DNA from: Thermoplasmata archaeon | GTDB lineage: Archaea > Thermoplasmatota > JAKEGO01 | Direction: 5' to 3' | Assembly (NCBI GenBank): GCA_022615805.1 | Contig: JAKEGO010000096.1 | Location: 1-6,661, forward strand | DNA length: 6,661 nt | Translations under genes and position numbers: made by a program | Notes under the pieces: generated by a model | The model's database searches: none | Told to the model about the DNA's origin: nothing | The model's input: only the letters and a program-made list of their open reading frames with translations | Shown here: positions 1 through 5,154 of the stretch, one piece after another | Layout of the letters: each line of letters starts with the position of its first letter | Position numbering within the stretch: the first letter of the stretch is position 1

Positions 1-1
1 G

Positions 2-442
2 AGCCCCTCCTCCGTTGCCCGCCTCGAGGCGGCCATACGCCTCATCGAGGAGAGGTCGCACCTCCCCGGGCTCACCCAGGAGGTCGAGAGGTTCCTCGGC
101 GCTGGCAGGGACGAGCCCCCGGAACCGCGATGGGAGCCGGAGCCTTCGGACACCGCACCCATCAGGCCGGCGGCGACCGGCGTGGAGGACTGGCCGACGG
201 GCGGTGCCCGCCCGCATCCGGAGGTGGCGGACATCAAGCCCCCTGCGGACGCAGCACCGGCCGACGATGGTAAAGACATGCCCGAGGGATCCGCCGGCGA
301 TTTCATCGCATGGGCGAAGCGCGAGGGCGTCAGGGAGAAGGATCTCGCGAACGGCGCCGAAGAGGGCGAGGACTATGGCGAGACGGTCCCTGGGACGAAC
401 GTCAAGCTGATCATGCCCGAAGAGGAAGAGGTTGGTGATTGA
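2..442 (+). CDS. rrp4: Exosome RNA-binding cap subunit Rrp4, C-terminal part (5' partial)
   Basis: The frame is open from the window edge to a TGA stop and gives 146 residues. Residues 8-32 (LEAAIRLIEERSH, then LPGLTQEVERFLG) resemble the last helix of the KH domain of archaeal Rrp4. Rrp4 is the S1/KH cap protein that binds RNA at the entry pore of the exosome's Rrp41-Rrp42 ring and favours A-rich substrates. The S1 domain and most of the KH domain lie upstream of the window. Position directly before rrp41 and rrp42 is the standard archaeal order and supports the call. The odd part is what follows the KH domain: about 113 further residues, Pro/Asp/Glu-rich at first and ending in an acidic stretch (PEEEEVGD). 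Typical archaeal Rrp4 stops soon after the KH domain. The reading frame overlaps the start of rrp41. The identification rests on about 25 recognisable residues plus gene order. Confidence 0.85.
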   Translation, partial: SPSSVARLEAAIRLIEERSHLPGLTQEVERFLGAGRDEPPEPRWEPEPSDTAPIRPAATGVEDWPTGGARPHPEVADIKPPADAAPADDGKDMPEGSAGDFIAWAKREGVREKDLANGAEEGEDYGETVPGTNVKLIMPEEEEVGD

Positions 443-1169
443 TCTGAAAACCGAAGGTATCGTTCTGATTGATGAACAGGGCCGTCGCAACGACGGACGG
501 ATGCCGGACGAGCTCCGTCCGATACGGATGGAAGTGGGCGTGCACAGGAACGCCGACGGCTCCGCCTACGTCGAATGGGGCGAGAACAAGGTCCTCGCAG
601 TCGCCTACGGGCCGCGGGAACTGCACCCGAAGCACAAGCAGCACCCGCTCAAGGCGCTGGTCCAGTGCATCTACAACATGGCCGCGTTCTCCGTCGGCGA
701 CCGCAAGAGGCCTGGCCCGGACCGCCGATCGCAGGAGATATCGAAGGTGTGCTCCGAGGCGCTGACCCATGTGGTCTTCGTCGAGGAGTTCCCGAAGGCG
801 ACCATCGACGTCTACGTCGAGGTCCTGCAGGCGGGCGCGGGCACGAGGTGCGTCGGCCTGACCGCCGCGAGCCTCGCGCTCGCCGACGCCGGGATACCCA
901 TGAAGGGTCTGGTGACGGCGTGCGCCGCCGGCAAGGTTGGGGACCGCGTCGTCCTCGACCTGTCGAAGGAGGAGGACAACCACGGCGACGCCGACCTCCC
1001 GGTCGGTATCGTGGTCAATACTGGCGAGGTGGTCCTCATGCAAATGGACGGCCACCTGACGAAGGGGGAGTTCGACGAGGCCATGGGCCTCATCGACGGG
1101 GCGACGCGGAAGATATACGAGATGCAGGTCGCAGCTCTCAAGTGCAAGTACCAGGAGGTGGGCGAATGA
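435..1169 (+). CDS. rrp41: Exosome catalytic subunit Rrp41 (3'-5' exoribonuclease)
   Basis: Rrp41 is the catalytic RNase PH-fold subunit of the cytoplasmic archaeal exosome. It forms a hexameric ring with Rrp42, degrades RNA 3' to 5' by phosphorolysis and can add tails in reverse. Counting from the TTG at 432, visible motifs are GRRNDGR (17-23), the RNA-contact pair R98-R99 in PGPDRRS, the phosphate-site loop AGAGTR (134-139) and the acidic signature EDNHGDAD (181-188). D182 and D188 match the conserved aspartates; D182 is catalytic in the Sulfolobus enzyme. Length (about 244 residues) is normal and no key residue is missing. The start is GTG at 435 or TTG at 432. I prefer GTG, because the GAGG at 422-425 lies 9 bases before it and a second GAGG sits at 428-431. 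Either start lies inside rrp4, and the stop overlaps the rrp42 start as ATGA. The first 15 or so codons use many A/T third bases, unlike the rest of the gene. Confidence 0.96.
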   Translation: MIDLKTEGIVLIDEQGRRNDGRMPDELRPIRMEVGVHRNADGSAYVEWGENKVLAVAYGPRELHPKHKQHPLKALVQCIYNMAAFSVGDRKRPGPDRRSQEISKVCSEALTHVVFVEEFPKATIDVYVEVLQAGAGTRCVGLTAASLALADAGIPMKGLVTACAAGKVGDRVVLDLSKEEDNHGDADLPVGIVVNTGEVVLMQMDGHLTKGEFDEAMGLIDGATRKIYEMQVAALKCKYQEVGE

Positions 1170-1948
1170 GGGAAGAGGTCATCGCAGCGATCGAGCGGGA
1201 CCACATCTACCGCTCCGCATCCCAGGGGAGGCGCCTCGACGGCAGGGCGCTCGACGAGCACAGGCGCGTCGAGATAGAGGTCAACCCGATCAAGACGGCG
1301 GAGGGGTCGGCGAGGGTGCGGATGGGCAACGCGGACGTCATCGTCGGCGTGAAGATGGCCCTCGGCGCGCCGTTCCCCGACAGGCCCAACGACGGTGTCA
1401 TGACCACCGTGGCAGAGCTCAGGCCCGTCGCGTATCAGTACTTCGAGACCGGCCCTCCGCGGCCGGAGTCCATCGAGATCGCGAGGGTCATCGACAGGGG
1501 CGTCCGCGAGAGCAAGATGATCGACATGGCGAAGCTCTGCGTCGAGGAGGGCGTCAAGGTGTGGGTGGCGTTCATCGATATCCACGCCATCAACCACGAC
1601 GGAAACCTGATCGGCGCTGGGGGCCTCGCCGCGCTCGCCGCCCTGATGAACACCACCGTTCCGGCGAAGCAGTTCGGCATCGGGGAGGACTTCCCGCTCC
1701 CGATCGAGCACTACCCGATACCCGTCACGAGCGTCAAGTTCGGCAGCCACATCGCGGTGGACCCGACCGCCATCGAGGAGACCGTCGCCGAGTGCCGGCT
1801 GACGACCACCTTCGACGAGGAGGGCGCCCTGCGGGCCATGCAGAAGGGCGGTGACGGCGCCTTCACGAGGGCCGAGATCGACCGGATCGTGAGCACCAAC
1901 TCGGAAGTTTCAAATACCATAAGGAAATACATCGGGGCGGGAACATGA
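1166..1948 (+). CDS. rrp42: Exosome non-catalytic ring subunit Rrp42
   Basis: This 260-residue RNase PH-fold protein matches archaeal Rrp42, the structural partner that alternates with Rrp41 in the exosome ring and helps bind RNA without having its own active site. Visible family features are the entry segment GRRLDGR (21-27), VDRG-type helix RVIDRGVRES (107-116), WVAFIDIHAINHDGNLIGA (133-151) and the second-domain strand PVTSVKFG (186-193). The Rrp41-type acidic catalytic signature is absent, as expected. The ATG start is set by the 4-base ATGA overlap with rrp41 and a strong GGAGGTG Shine-Dalgarno at 1154-1160, five bases upstream. A longer open frame extends upstream through rrp41 but is a shadow. 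The 3' end overlaps the eL43 start (ATGA). The last dozen codons are notably AT-richer than the rest. Confidence 0.96.
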   Translation: MREEVIAAIERDHIYRSASQGRRLDGRALDEHRRVEIEVNPIKTAEGSARVRMGNADVIVGVKMALGAPFPDRPNDGVMTTVAELRPVAYQYFETGPPRPESIEIARVIDRGVRESKMIDMAKLCVEEGVKVWVAFIDIHAINHDGNLIGAGGLAALAALMNTTVPAKQFGIGEDFPLPIEHYPIPVTSVKFGSHIAVDPTAIEETVAECRLTTTFDEEGALRAMQKGGDGAFTRAEIDRIVSTNSEVSNTIRKYIGAGT

Positions 1949-2187
1949 CCCGGAGGACGAAGAAGATCGGAACTGCTGGCCGATTCGGCGCGCGTTACGG
2001 CGTGCGCGTGAGGAAGCAGATCGCGTCGATCGAGGCACAGAGGCGCAAGAAGCACATGTGCCCCAGGTGCCTGAAGAGGTCGGTGAAGCGCGAAGGCACG
2101 TCCATATGGCGCTGCCGCCACTGCGGGCTCACATTCGCCAGCGGCGCCTACGTTCCGAACCTCGGCCGGGTCAGGTACGAGGACTGA
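1945..2187 (+). CDS. rpl37ae: 50S ribosomal protein eL43 (L37Ae)
   Basis: An 80-residue basic protein that begins RRTKKIGTAGRFGARYGV, the characteristic opening of archaeal and eukaryotic eL43. This is a large-subunit protein that binds 23S rRNA. A C4 zinc-ribbon is intact: C39-P-R-C42 and C57-R-H-C60, followed by the family-typical GAYVP (67-71). Length is normal, although the C-terminus (NLGRVRYED) is more acidic than usual. Its ATG overlaps the rrp42 stop by four bases, and the G-rich stretch just upstream is only a weak Shine-Dalgarno, so translation is probably coupled to rrp42. Its place between rrp42 and rpoP is the conserved archaeal order. Confidence 0.97.
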   Translation: MTRRTKKIGTAGRFGARYGVRVRKQIASIEAQRRKKHMCPRCLKRSVKREGTSIWRCRHCGLTFASGAYVPNLGRVRYED

Positions 2188-2202
2188 CGGCGGAGTGATA
2201 TC

Positions 2203-2337
2203 ATGTACCGCTGCATCAAGTGCGGGGCTCCCATCAGCGGGACCATACACGTCATGGGCTTCCAGTGCGAGAAGTGCGGCAGCAAGATCTTCTACAAGGA
2301 GAGGGGCTCATCCAAGAAGGTCCTGAAGGCCGAGTGA
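2203..2337 (+). CDS. rpoP: DNA-directed RNA polymerase subunit P (Rpo12/RpoP)
   Basis: A very small gene of 44 codons, easily missed by automatic length cut-offs. The product is MYRCIKCGAPISG at the N-terminus, then a second knuckle CEKC and the basic tail FYKERGSSKK. This is the zinc-ribbon subunit P of archaeal RNA polymerase, the counterpart of eukaryotic Rpb12, which sits in the assembly platform with subunits D, L and N. The four zinc ligands are C4, C7, C22 and C25. ATG at 2203 is preceded by GGAGTGAT (2192-2199), a good match to the anti-Shine-Dalgarno. A 15-base gap separates it from eL43. Its TGA overlaps the pcc1 start codon as GTGA. All diagnostic residues are present. Confidence 0.95.
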   Translation: MYRCIKCGAPISGTIHVMGFQCEKCGSKIFYKERGSSKKVLKAE

Positions 2338-2609
2338 ACGGAGAGCGCCCCAGGACGCACGAGCTCGTGCTGAGACTTGTGCCGGAGCCCGGCAGGCCCG
2401 GCGAACGCCAGAGGATAGCGAACGCCATCGAGGCTTTGGCGGTCGAGGCTGCCGCCGACGGGCGGATCGAGGTAGTCGTCGACCGGAGCGCCGCCACCGT
2501 CACCGTGATGGCGTCCGACATCGGCGGCCTCCGGGCCGCCGCCAACACCGTCCTTAGGATGCTGCAGACGGCGGAGGGCGTGGCCGAGGAGCTGGCGGAG
2601 GGAGAGTGA
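2334..2609 (+). CDS. pcc1: KEOPS complex subunit Pcc1
   Basis: A 91-residue protein. Its C-terminal helix ASDIGGLRAAANTVLRMLQT matches the Pcc1 signature, in which a D-x-x-x-LRAA-N-S/T-x-LR pattern follows the second strand pair. Pcc1 is the dimerising subunit of KEOPS, with Kae1, Bud32 and Cgi121, which makes the t6A base at position 37 of ANN-decoding tRNAs. The start is inferred to be GTG at 2334, giving a 4-base GTGA overlap with the rpoP stop. The longer open frame beginning inside rpoP is a shadow. No strong Shine-Dalgarno is seen, which fits coupling to rpoP. The gene order eL43-rpoP-pcc1 is common in euryarchaea and supports the call. The usual next gene, prefoldin beta, is not here. 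Confidence 0.88.
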   Translation: MNGERPRTHELVLRLVPEPGRPGERQRIANAIEALAVEAAADGRIEVVVDRSAATVTVMASDIGGLRAAANTVLRMLQTAEGVAEELAEGE

Positions 2610-2637
2610 GCACCTCCCATGGCCCCCGGCACAACCC

Positions 2638-2644
2638 TTTACTA
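2638..2644 (+). promoter_or_regulatory. Possible TATA box for the HAD hydrolase gene
   Basis: TTTACTA is an AT-rich island in an otherwise GC-rich 56-base gap between pcc1 and the HAD gene. Its centre lies about 25 bases before the GTG at 2666, the normal TATA-to-start-site spacing in archaea, so the transcript may be leaderless or nearly so. No Shine-Dalgarno precedes that GTG, which agrees. There is no clear BRE, so this is only a suggestion. Confidence 0.35.
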
Positions 2645-2665
2645 CCGCCGCCGTGATGCCTGGCC

Positions 2666-3376
2666 GTGCCCCGGCCCCTGAAGTACGACGCCGTCATCTT
2701 CGATCTTTTCGGGACGATCATCGACACCTTCACCGTCGAGGACTACGATGCGATGCTCCATGCGATGGCCGGTCATATCGGGCTATCGTACGATGATTTC
2801 AAGGCCGCATGGTCGGCCACTTTCCGCGGCCGCATCGTCGGCGACTTCCAGTCCGCGGAGGCGTGCATCGTGGCGATATGCGCGTCCCTCGGGCATTCGT
2901 GCCCAGACGGCGGGATCGCCGGGGCGGCGGCCGTCCGGAACGATCTCACCCGGAGGATGCTCGTGCCGCGGCCCGATGTCGTGCCGACCCTTGCCCGCAT
3001 CCGCGGGATGGGCTGCCGTCTCGGTTTGATCTCGGACTGCTCGGCGGAGGTCCCGTTGCTATGGGAGGCCACGGAGATCGCCCCTCTCTTCGACGCAGCC
3101 GTCTTCTCGTGCGTCGAGCGGACCCGGAAACCGCACCCCGAGATCTACAACGCCTGCTGCCATCGGCTCGGCGTCAAGCCGGACCGGTGCCTGTACATCG
3201 GCGACGGCTCGTCCCGCGAGCTGACGGGGGCGCGCCAGGTCGGCATGACGGCGGTGCTGATCCGCCCGCCGCACGACGACGAGGACTGGTACCGCCCCGA
3301 CCGGTGGGAGTGGGACGGTCCGGTCGTGAGGTCGGTCTCCGAGGTGCTGCGGTTCCTCGAGCGAGTCATTTCCTGA
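2666..3376 (+). CDS. HAD-superfamily hydrolase (haloacid dehalogenase-like, subclass I)
   Basis: A 236-residue soluble protein with all four HAD motifs in order. Motif I is FDLFGT with nucleophile D13; motif II is the serine S123 in LISDCS; motif III is K155 in RKPHPEIY; motif IV is IGDGSSRE with D180 and E185. An alpha-helical cap lies between motifs I and II (about 20-100), as in subclass I. These enzymes form an aspartyl-phosphate or ester intermediate and most are small-molecule phosphatases. Motif I has F15 where phosphatases usually carry the general acid/base Asp (DxD), so the substrate and even the reaction are open; dehalogenase-like or other hydrolytic activity is possible. The substrate cannot be named. 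GTG at 2666 is chosen because it gives the normal short lead-in before motif I. It follows the exosome superoperon after 56 bases, with a likely promoter of its own. Confidence 0.88.
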   Translation: MPRPLKYDAVIFDLFGTIIDTFTVEDYDAMLHAMAGHIGLSYDDFKAAWSATFRGRIVGDFQSAEACIVAICASLGHSCPDGGIAGAAAVRNDLTRRMLVPRPDVVPTLARIRGMGCRLGLISDCSAEVPLLWEATEIAPLFDAAVFSCVERTRKPHPEIYNACCHRLGVKPDRCLYIGDGSSRELTGARQVGMTAVLIRPPHDDEDWYRPDRWEWDGPVVRSVSEVLRFLERVIS

Positions 3377-3393
3377 TGACGTCACGACTTGCG

Positions 3394-3448
3394 GGCGGCA
3401 CACGCGCTCGCCCCCGCGGGAGCGCGGGGGCCAACGCGTCCTGGCGGG
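3394..3448. repeat. 55-bp direct repeat, copy 1, with internal hairpin
   Basis: This sequence recurs base for base at 3489-3543, 95 bases downstream. Inside is a two-part inverted repeat at 3402-3439. The inner stem is 9 bp, GCCCCCGCG with CGCGGGGGC around a GGAG loop. The outer stem is 5 bp, ACGCG with CGCGT, separated from the inner one by a symmetric 3x3 internal loop. It lies 17 bases after the HAD stop. Translations across it appear as short low-quality frames on both strands and are not convincing proteins. Confidence 0.9.
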
Positions 3449-3464
3449 TGCCGGTGCGGGTTGC

Positions 3465-3477
3465 TTTTCCTTTTTAT
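3465..3477 (+). terminator. Possible T-tract transcription terminator after the HAD gene
   Basis: The tract TTTTCCTTTTTAT is the only pyrimidine-rich AT stretch in the intergenic region and lies 26 bases downstream of the copy-1 hairpin, on the sense strand for the HAD gene. Archaeal RNA polymerase terminates at oligo-T tracts with or without a hairpin, so this is a plausible end for the HAD transcript. It could instead act as a TATA-like promoter element (TTTTTAT) for the small downstream gene. Confidence 0.45.
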
Positions 3478-3488
3478 CCCGATGTTGA

Positions 3489-3543
3489 GGCGGCACACGC
3501 GCTCGCCCCCGCGGGAGCGCGGGGGCCAACGCGTCCTGGCGGG
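3489..3543. repeat. 55-bp direct repeat, copy 2, with internal hairpin
   Basis: Identical to 3394-3448 across all 55 positions, including both stems (hairpin at 3497-3534). The copies diverge at once on both sides, with G against A before and T against C after. The boundaries are therefore sharp and the repeat unit is well defined. Unlike copy 1, no T-rich tract follows. It lies 85 bases before the small membrane-protein gene and would be in its leader if transcription starts in the spacer. Confidence 0.9.
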
Positions 3544-3628
3544 CGTTGCGAGGGAGCGCCGGCGGGTCGCCGAGGAAGTGGCTTCGTGAGGATGCGGGTC
3601 GTCGGAAGGATTATGGGGGAGCATGCAG

Positions 3629-3844
3629 ATGTCGGGTCTGGTCCGGGCTCCGGACCTGGGGGACTGTTCGATGTCGCGACGGTCAGGTCCACCCGTGCGG
3701 GCCAGGAAGGCCCGCGATCGGCTCGATGCCAAGGCGCAAGCCCTTTCGACGCGGCCCACTCCACGCTATCCGTTCAGGACCCGCGCCATCATATGGCTCA
3801 TTTTGATATTCGCCGTGATCGTCATCGGTATCATCCTGGAATAG
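3629..3844 (+). CDS. Small hypothetical membrane protein with C-terminal transmembrane helix
   Basis: Not recognised. The predicted product is 71 residues: an Arg/Lys-rich hydrophilic N-terminal part (RRSGPPVRARKARDRL and onward) followed by one strongly hydrophobic segment, IIWLILIFAVIVIGIIL, ending in a single Glu before TAG. Positive charges before the helix suggest that the N-terminus stays in the cytoplasm, as in a tail-anchored protein. The size and topology resemble archaeal Sec61-beta/SecG, but the conserved GL and SAGL-type motif of that family is not visible, so I do not assign it. ATG at 3629 is preferred because GGAG (3618-3621) lies seven bases before it. ATG at 3623 and ATG at 3671 (57 residues) are alternatives. 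A coherent helix encoded by locally AT-richer sequence argues that the gene is real. It converges on the rhomboid gene with 25 bases between the stops. Confidence 0.55.
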   Translation: MSGLVRAPDLGDCSMSRRSGPPVRARKARDRLDAKAQALSTRPTPRYPFRTRAIIWLILIFAVIVIGIILE

Positions 3845-3869
3845 GGGTGGCTCCCGCGGGCTCGGAGCG

Positions 3870-4787
3870 TCAACGGGGAGGGCGTCCCTTCCTCGCCTTC
3901 TCGAGGTACCTCACGGAGAAGCCGCACTTCACGCAGGCGATGCGGTCGCCCGCCTTCCTCAGGCCGGAGCCGCATTCCGGGCACCGCGCCACCTCGATGA
4001 GCTCGTCGAGCCACGCCTCCCTGATGTCGTGGATGTCCTCTTTCTCGATGCGGTCGGCGAGCTCCCGCGCCCTCCCTCCCCTGGCGATGGGCTTCAGAGC
4101 CCCCGGGACGATGGCCTTCGGCACGGCGATGTCCCCCGCGACCGCAGGGCCGGCGACCATGCCGGCGATCAGGCCACCGACGTGCGCCACGTGGCCGATC
4201 CCGTCCGACTGATTGATCAGTACGAGGTAGGTCTCGAAGCCGCCGTAGATGACCACGCCGACCCATACAGGGGCCTCCATGATGATGACCACGAGTGGCA
4301 TGAGGATCCGCTGGACTGGGTATAGGGCCAGGAATGCCCCCATGATCCCGAAGATGGCACCGGAGGCGCCGATGCGGGGGACGTGCGAGTCGCCCGTCAC
4401 GGCGATGCTGACCAGGGAGTCGATGACGCTCGCGGCGATGCCGGAGGCGAAGTAGATCGCAGCGACCCTCCTCGGCCCGATCCTCCCCTCGAGCGGCATT
4501 CCGAAGAAGACGAGGAAGACGGTGTTGCCGAGGATGTGCAGCAGGCTCCCGTGCATGAACATGTGGGTGACGAGGGTGTAGGCGCCCGACCCGAACGCGT
4601 CCTCCGGTCGCATGGCCAGGTCGCCATAGAGCGCGTTCGAGTCGAGGAGGACCCACGCGGCCACGGCGTAGAGGAACGTCGCTACGTTGAGGATGGCGAC
4701 GGCCAGGACGAAGGGGAACCTCCTCACGAGGGGGAGCGCGAGCGCGGCGAAGGCGGCGACGGCGACCGGCGCGGAGATCGGGTCCAT
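3870..4787 (-). CDS. Rhomboid-family intramembrane serine protease with C-terminal zinc ribbon
   Basis: A 305-residue polytopic membrane protein with the rhomboid core. H79 and the H84-x-x-x-N88 motif (HILGN) lie in TM2, the catalytic serine S142 in GASGAIFG begins TM4, and H202 in AHVGG lies in TM6. S142 and H202 form the Ser-His dyad, and H84/N88 correspond to the oxyanion-hole residues of GlpG. Six membrane segments can be placed at roughly 26-48, 68-97, 106-128, 138-158, 162-190 and 196-218. After a hydrophilic linker, a cytoplasmic C-terminal domain carries a four-Cys zinc ribbon (CPEC at 269-272 and CVKC at 285-288). All catalytic residues are present, so it should be an active protease cutting transmembrane substrates; the substrate is unknown. 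It follows the DUF4346 gene by 19 bases and is probably co-transcribed with the methyl-transfer genes. The start is the ATG closest to that gene. Confidence 0.93.
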   Translation of the reverse strand: MDPISAPVAVAAFAALALPLVRRFPFVLAVAILNVATFLYAVAAWVLLDSNALYGDLAMRPEDAFGSGAYTLVTHMFMHGSLLHILGNTVFLVFFGMPLEGRIGPRRVAAIYFASGIAASVIDSLVSIAVTGDSHVPRIGASGAIFGIMGAFLALYPVQRILMPLVVIIMEAPVWVGVVIYGGFETYLVLINQSDGIGHVAHVGGLIAGMVAGPAVAGDIAVPKAIVPGALKPIARGGRARELADRIEKEDIHDIREAWLDELIEVARCPECGSGLRKAGDRIACVKCGFSVRYLEKARKGRPPR

Positions 4788-4806
4788 CTGTGGGCCCGCC
4801 CCCTGC

Positions 4807-5154
4807 TCACCGGGACCTCCTCGGAAGCTCGATCGGTTCGTCCTGCACGTAGTCGAGGCCGTTCACGGCGGCTATCTCGGCCTTCTGCAGCTCCCTCCCG
4901 ATGTAGGCCGCATGCTCGAGCCTGCTGATGAGATCCTCGCGGACGATCGTGTGGCACATCGCGAGCGCGGACTCGCCGACGACGACGGTGTCGAGCTTCC
5001 CCGTCTTCACGGTCTCCGGGGAGTGGGTGACGTTCTGGTAGTGCTCGGCGACGATCTCGCCGTCCCTCAGGAATATGACGAAGAACCCGTTCTCGTCGAA
5101 TACCATCTTCCGGTCCCTTGTGGCCTCGATCTCCACGACATCGATGGGATTCAT
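4807..5154 (-). CDS. Stand-alone DUF4346-family protein, probable C1/corrinoid methyl-transfer partner
   Basis: A 115-residue soluble protein. The pattern FDENGFFVIFL (19-29), IVAEHY (34-39) and especially HAAYIGRELQKAE (81-93) followed by YVQD (102-105) matches the domain I know as DUF4346. That domain is found in archaea and in cyanobacterial proteins, usually as a C-terminal module and often linked to pterin or methyl-transfer proteins. No function has been established for it that I can cite. Here it stands alone. Its ATG overlaps the stop of the core methionine synthase by four bases (ATGA), so the two proteins are probably made in fixed ratio, which points to a shared role. It could be a corrinoid-protein adaptor, a chaperone for the methyltransferase or a regulatory subunit. 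It shows no classic B12-binding DxHxxG motif and no membrane segment. Family assignment is from memory of the motif; function is inference. Confidence 0.75.
   Translation of the reverse strand: MNPIDVVEIEATRDRKMVFDENGFFVIFLRDGEIVAEHYQNVTHSPETVKTGKLDTVVVGESALAMCHTIVREDLISRLEHAAYIGRELQKAEIAAVNGLDYVQDEPIELPRRSR

Noticed and set aside
811..1750. Long minus-strand open frame opposite rrp41 and rrp42
   Set aside because: High GC content produces long antisense frames. This one has no recognisable domain, while the plus strand has clear exosome motifs.
575..1948. Rrp42 with a long N-terminal domain
   Set aside because: The extension is an out-of-frame shadow of rrp41. The ATG at 1166, with its strong Shine-Dalgarno, gives the normal family length.
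3373..3380. C-box-like CTGATGAC of a C/D guide RNA at the HAD stop
   Set aside because: The first base does not fit the RUGAUGA consensus and no D box or paired C'/D' boxes at proper spacing are visible.
3394..3543. Two-repeat CRISPR array
   Set aside because: There are only two repeats; 55 bp is longer than usual CRISPR repeats, the one spacer is low-complexity and T-rich, and no cas gene is in the window.
3382..3764. Minus-strand proteins containing the ARTRWPPRSRGGER repeat
   Set aside because: These are translations of the 55-bp non-coding repeat and its flanks. They are Arg/Pro-rich with no domain, and the repeated peptide simply mirrors the DNA repeat.
3842..3844. In-frame TAG read as pyrrolysine in the small membrane protein
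   Set aside because: Read-through would run into sequence opposite the rhomboid gene with no sensible protein, and the hydrophobic helix ends naturally just before the TAG.
3629..3844. Sec61-beta/SecG identity for the small membrane protein
   Set aside because: Size and topology fit, but the conserved Gly-Leu and SAGL-type segment before the helix is not present.
3851..3876. Further degenerate copy of the intergenic repeat (CCCGCGGG core)
   Set aside because: Only the short CCGCGG palindrome is shared. This motif is expected by chance in such GC-rich DNA and also occurs near 6060.
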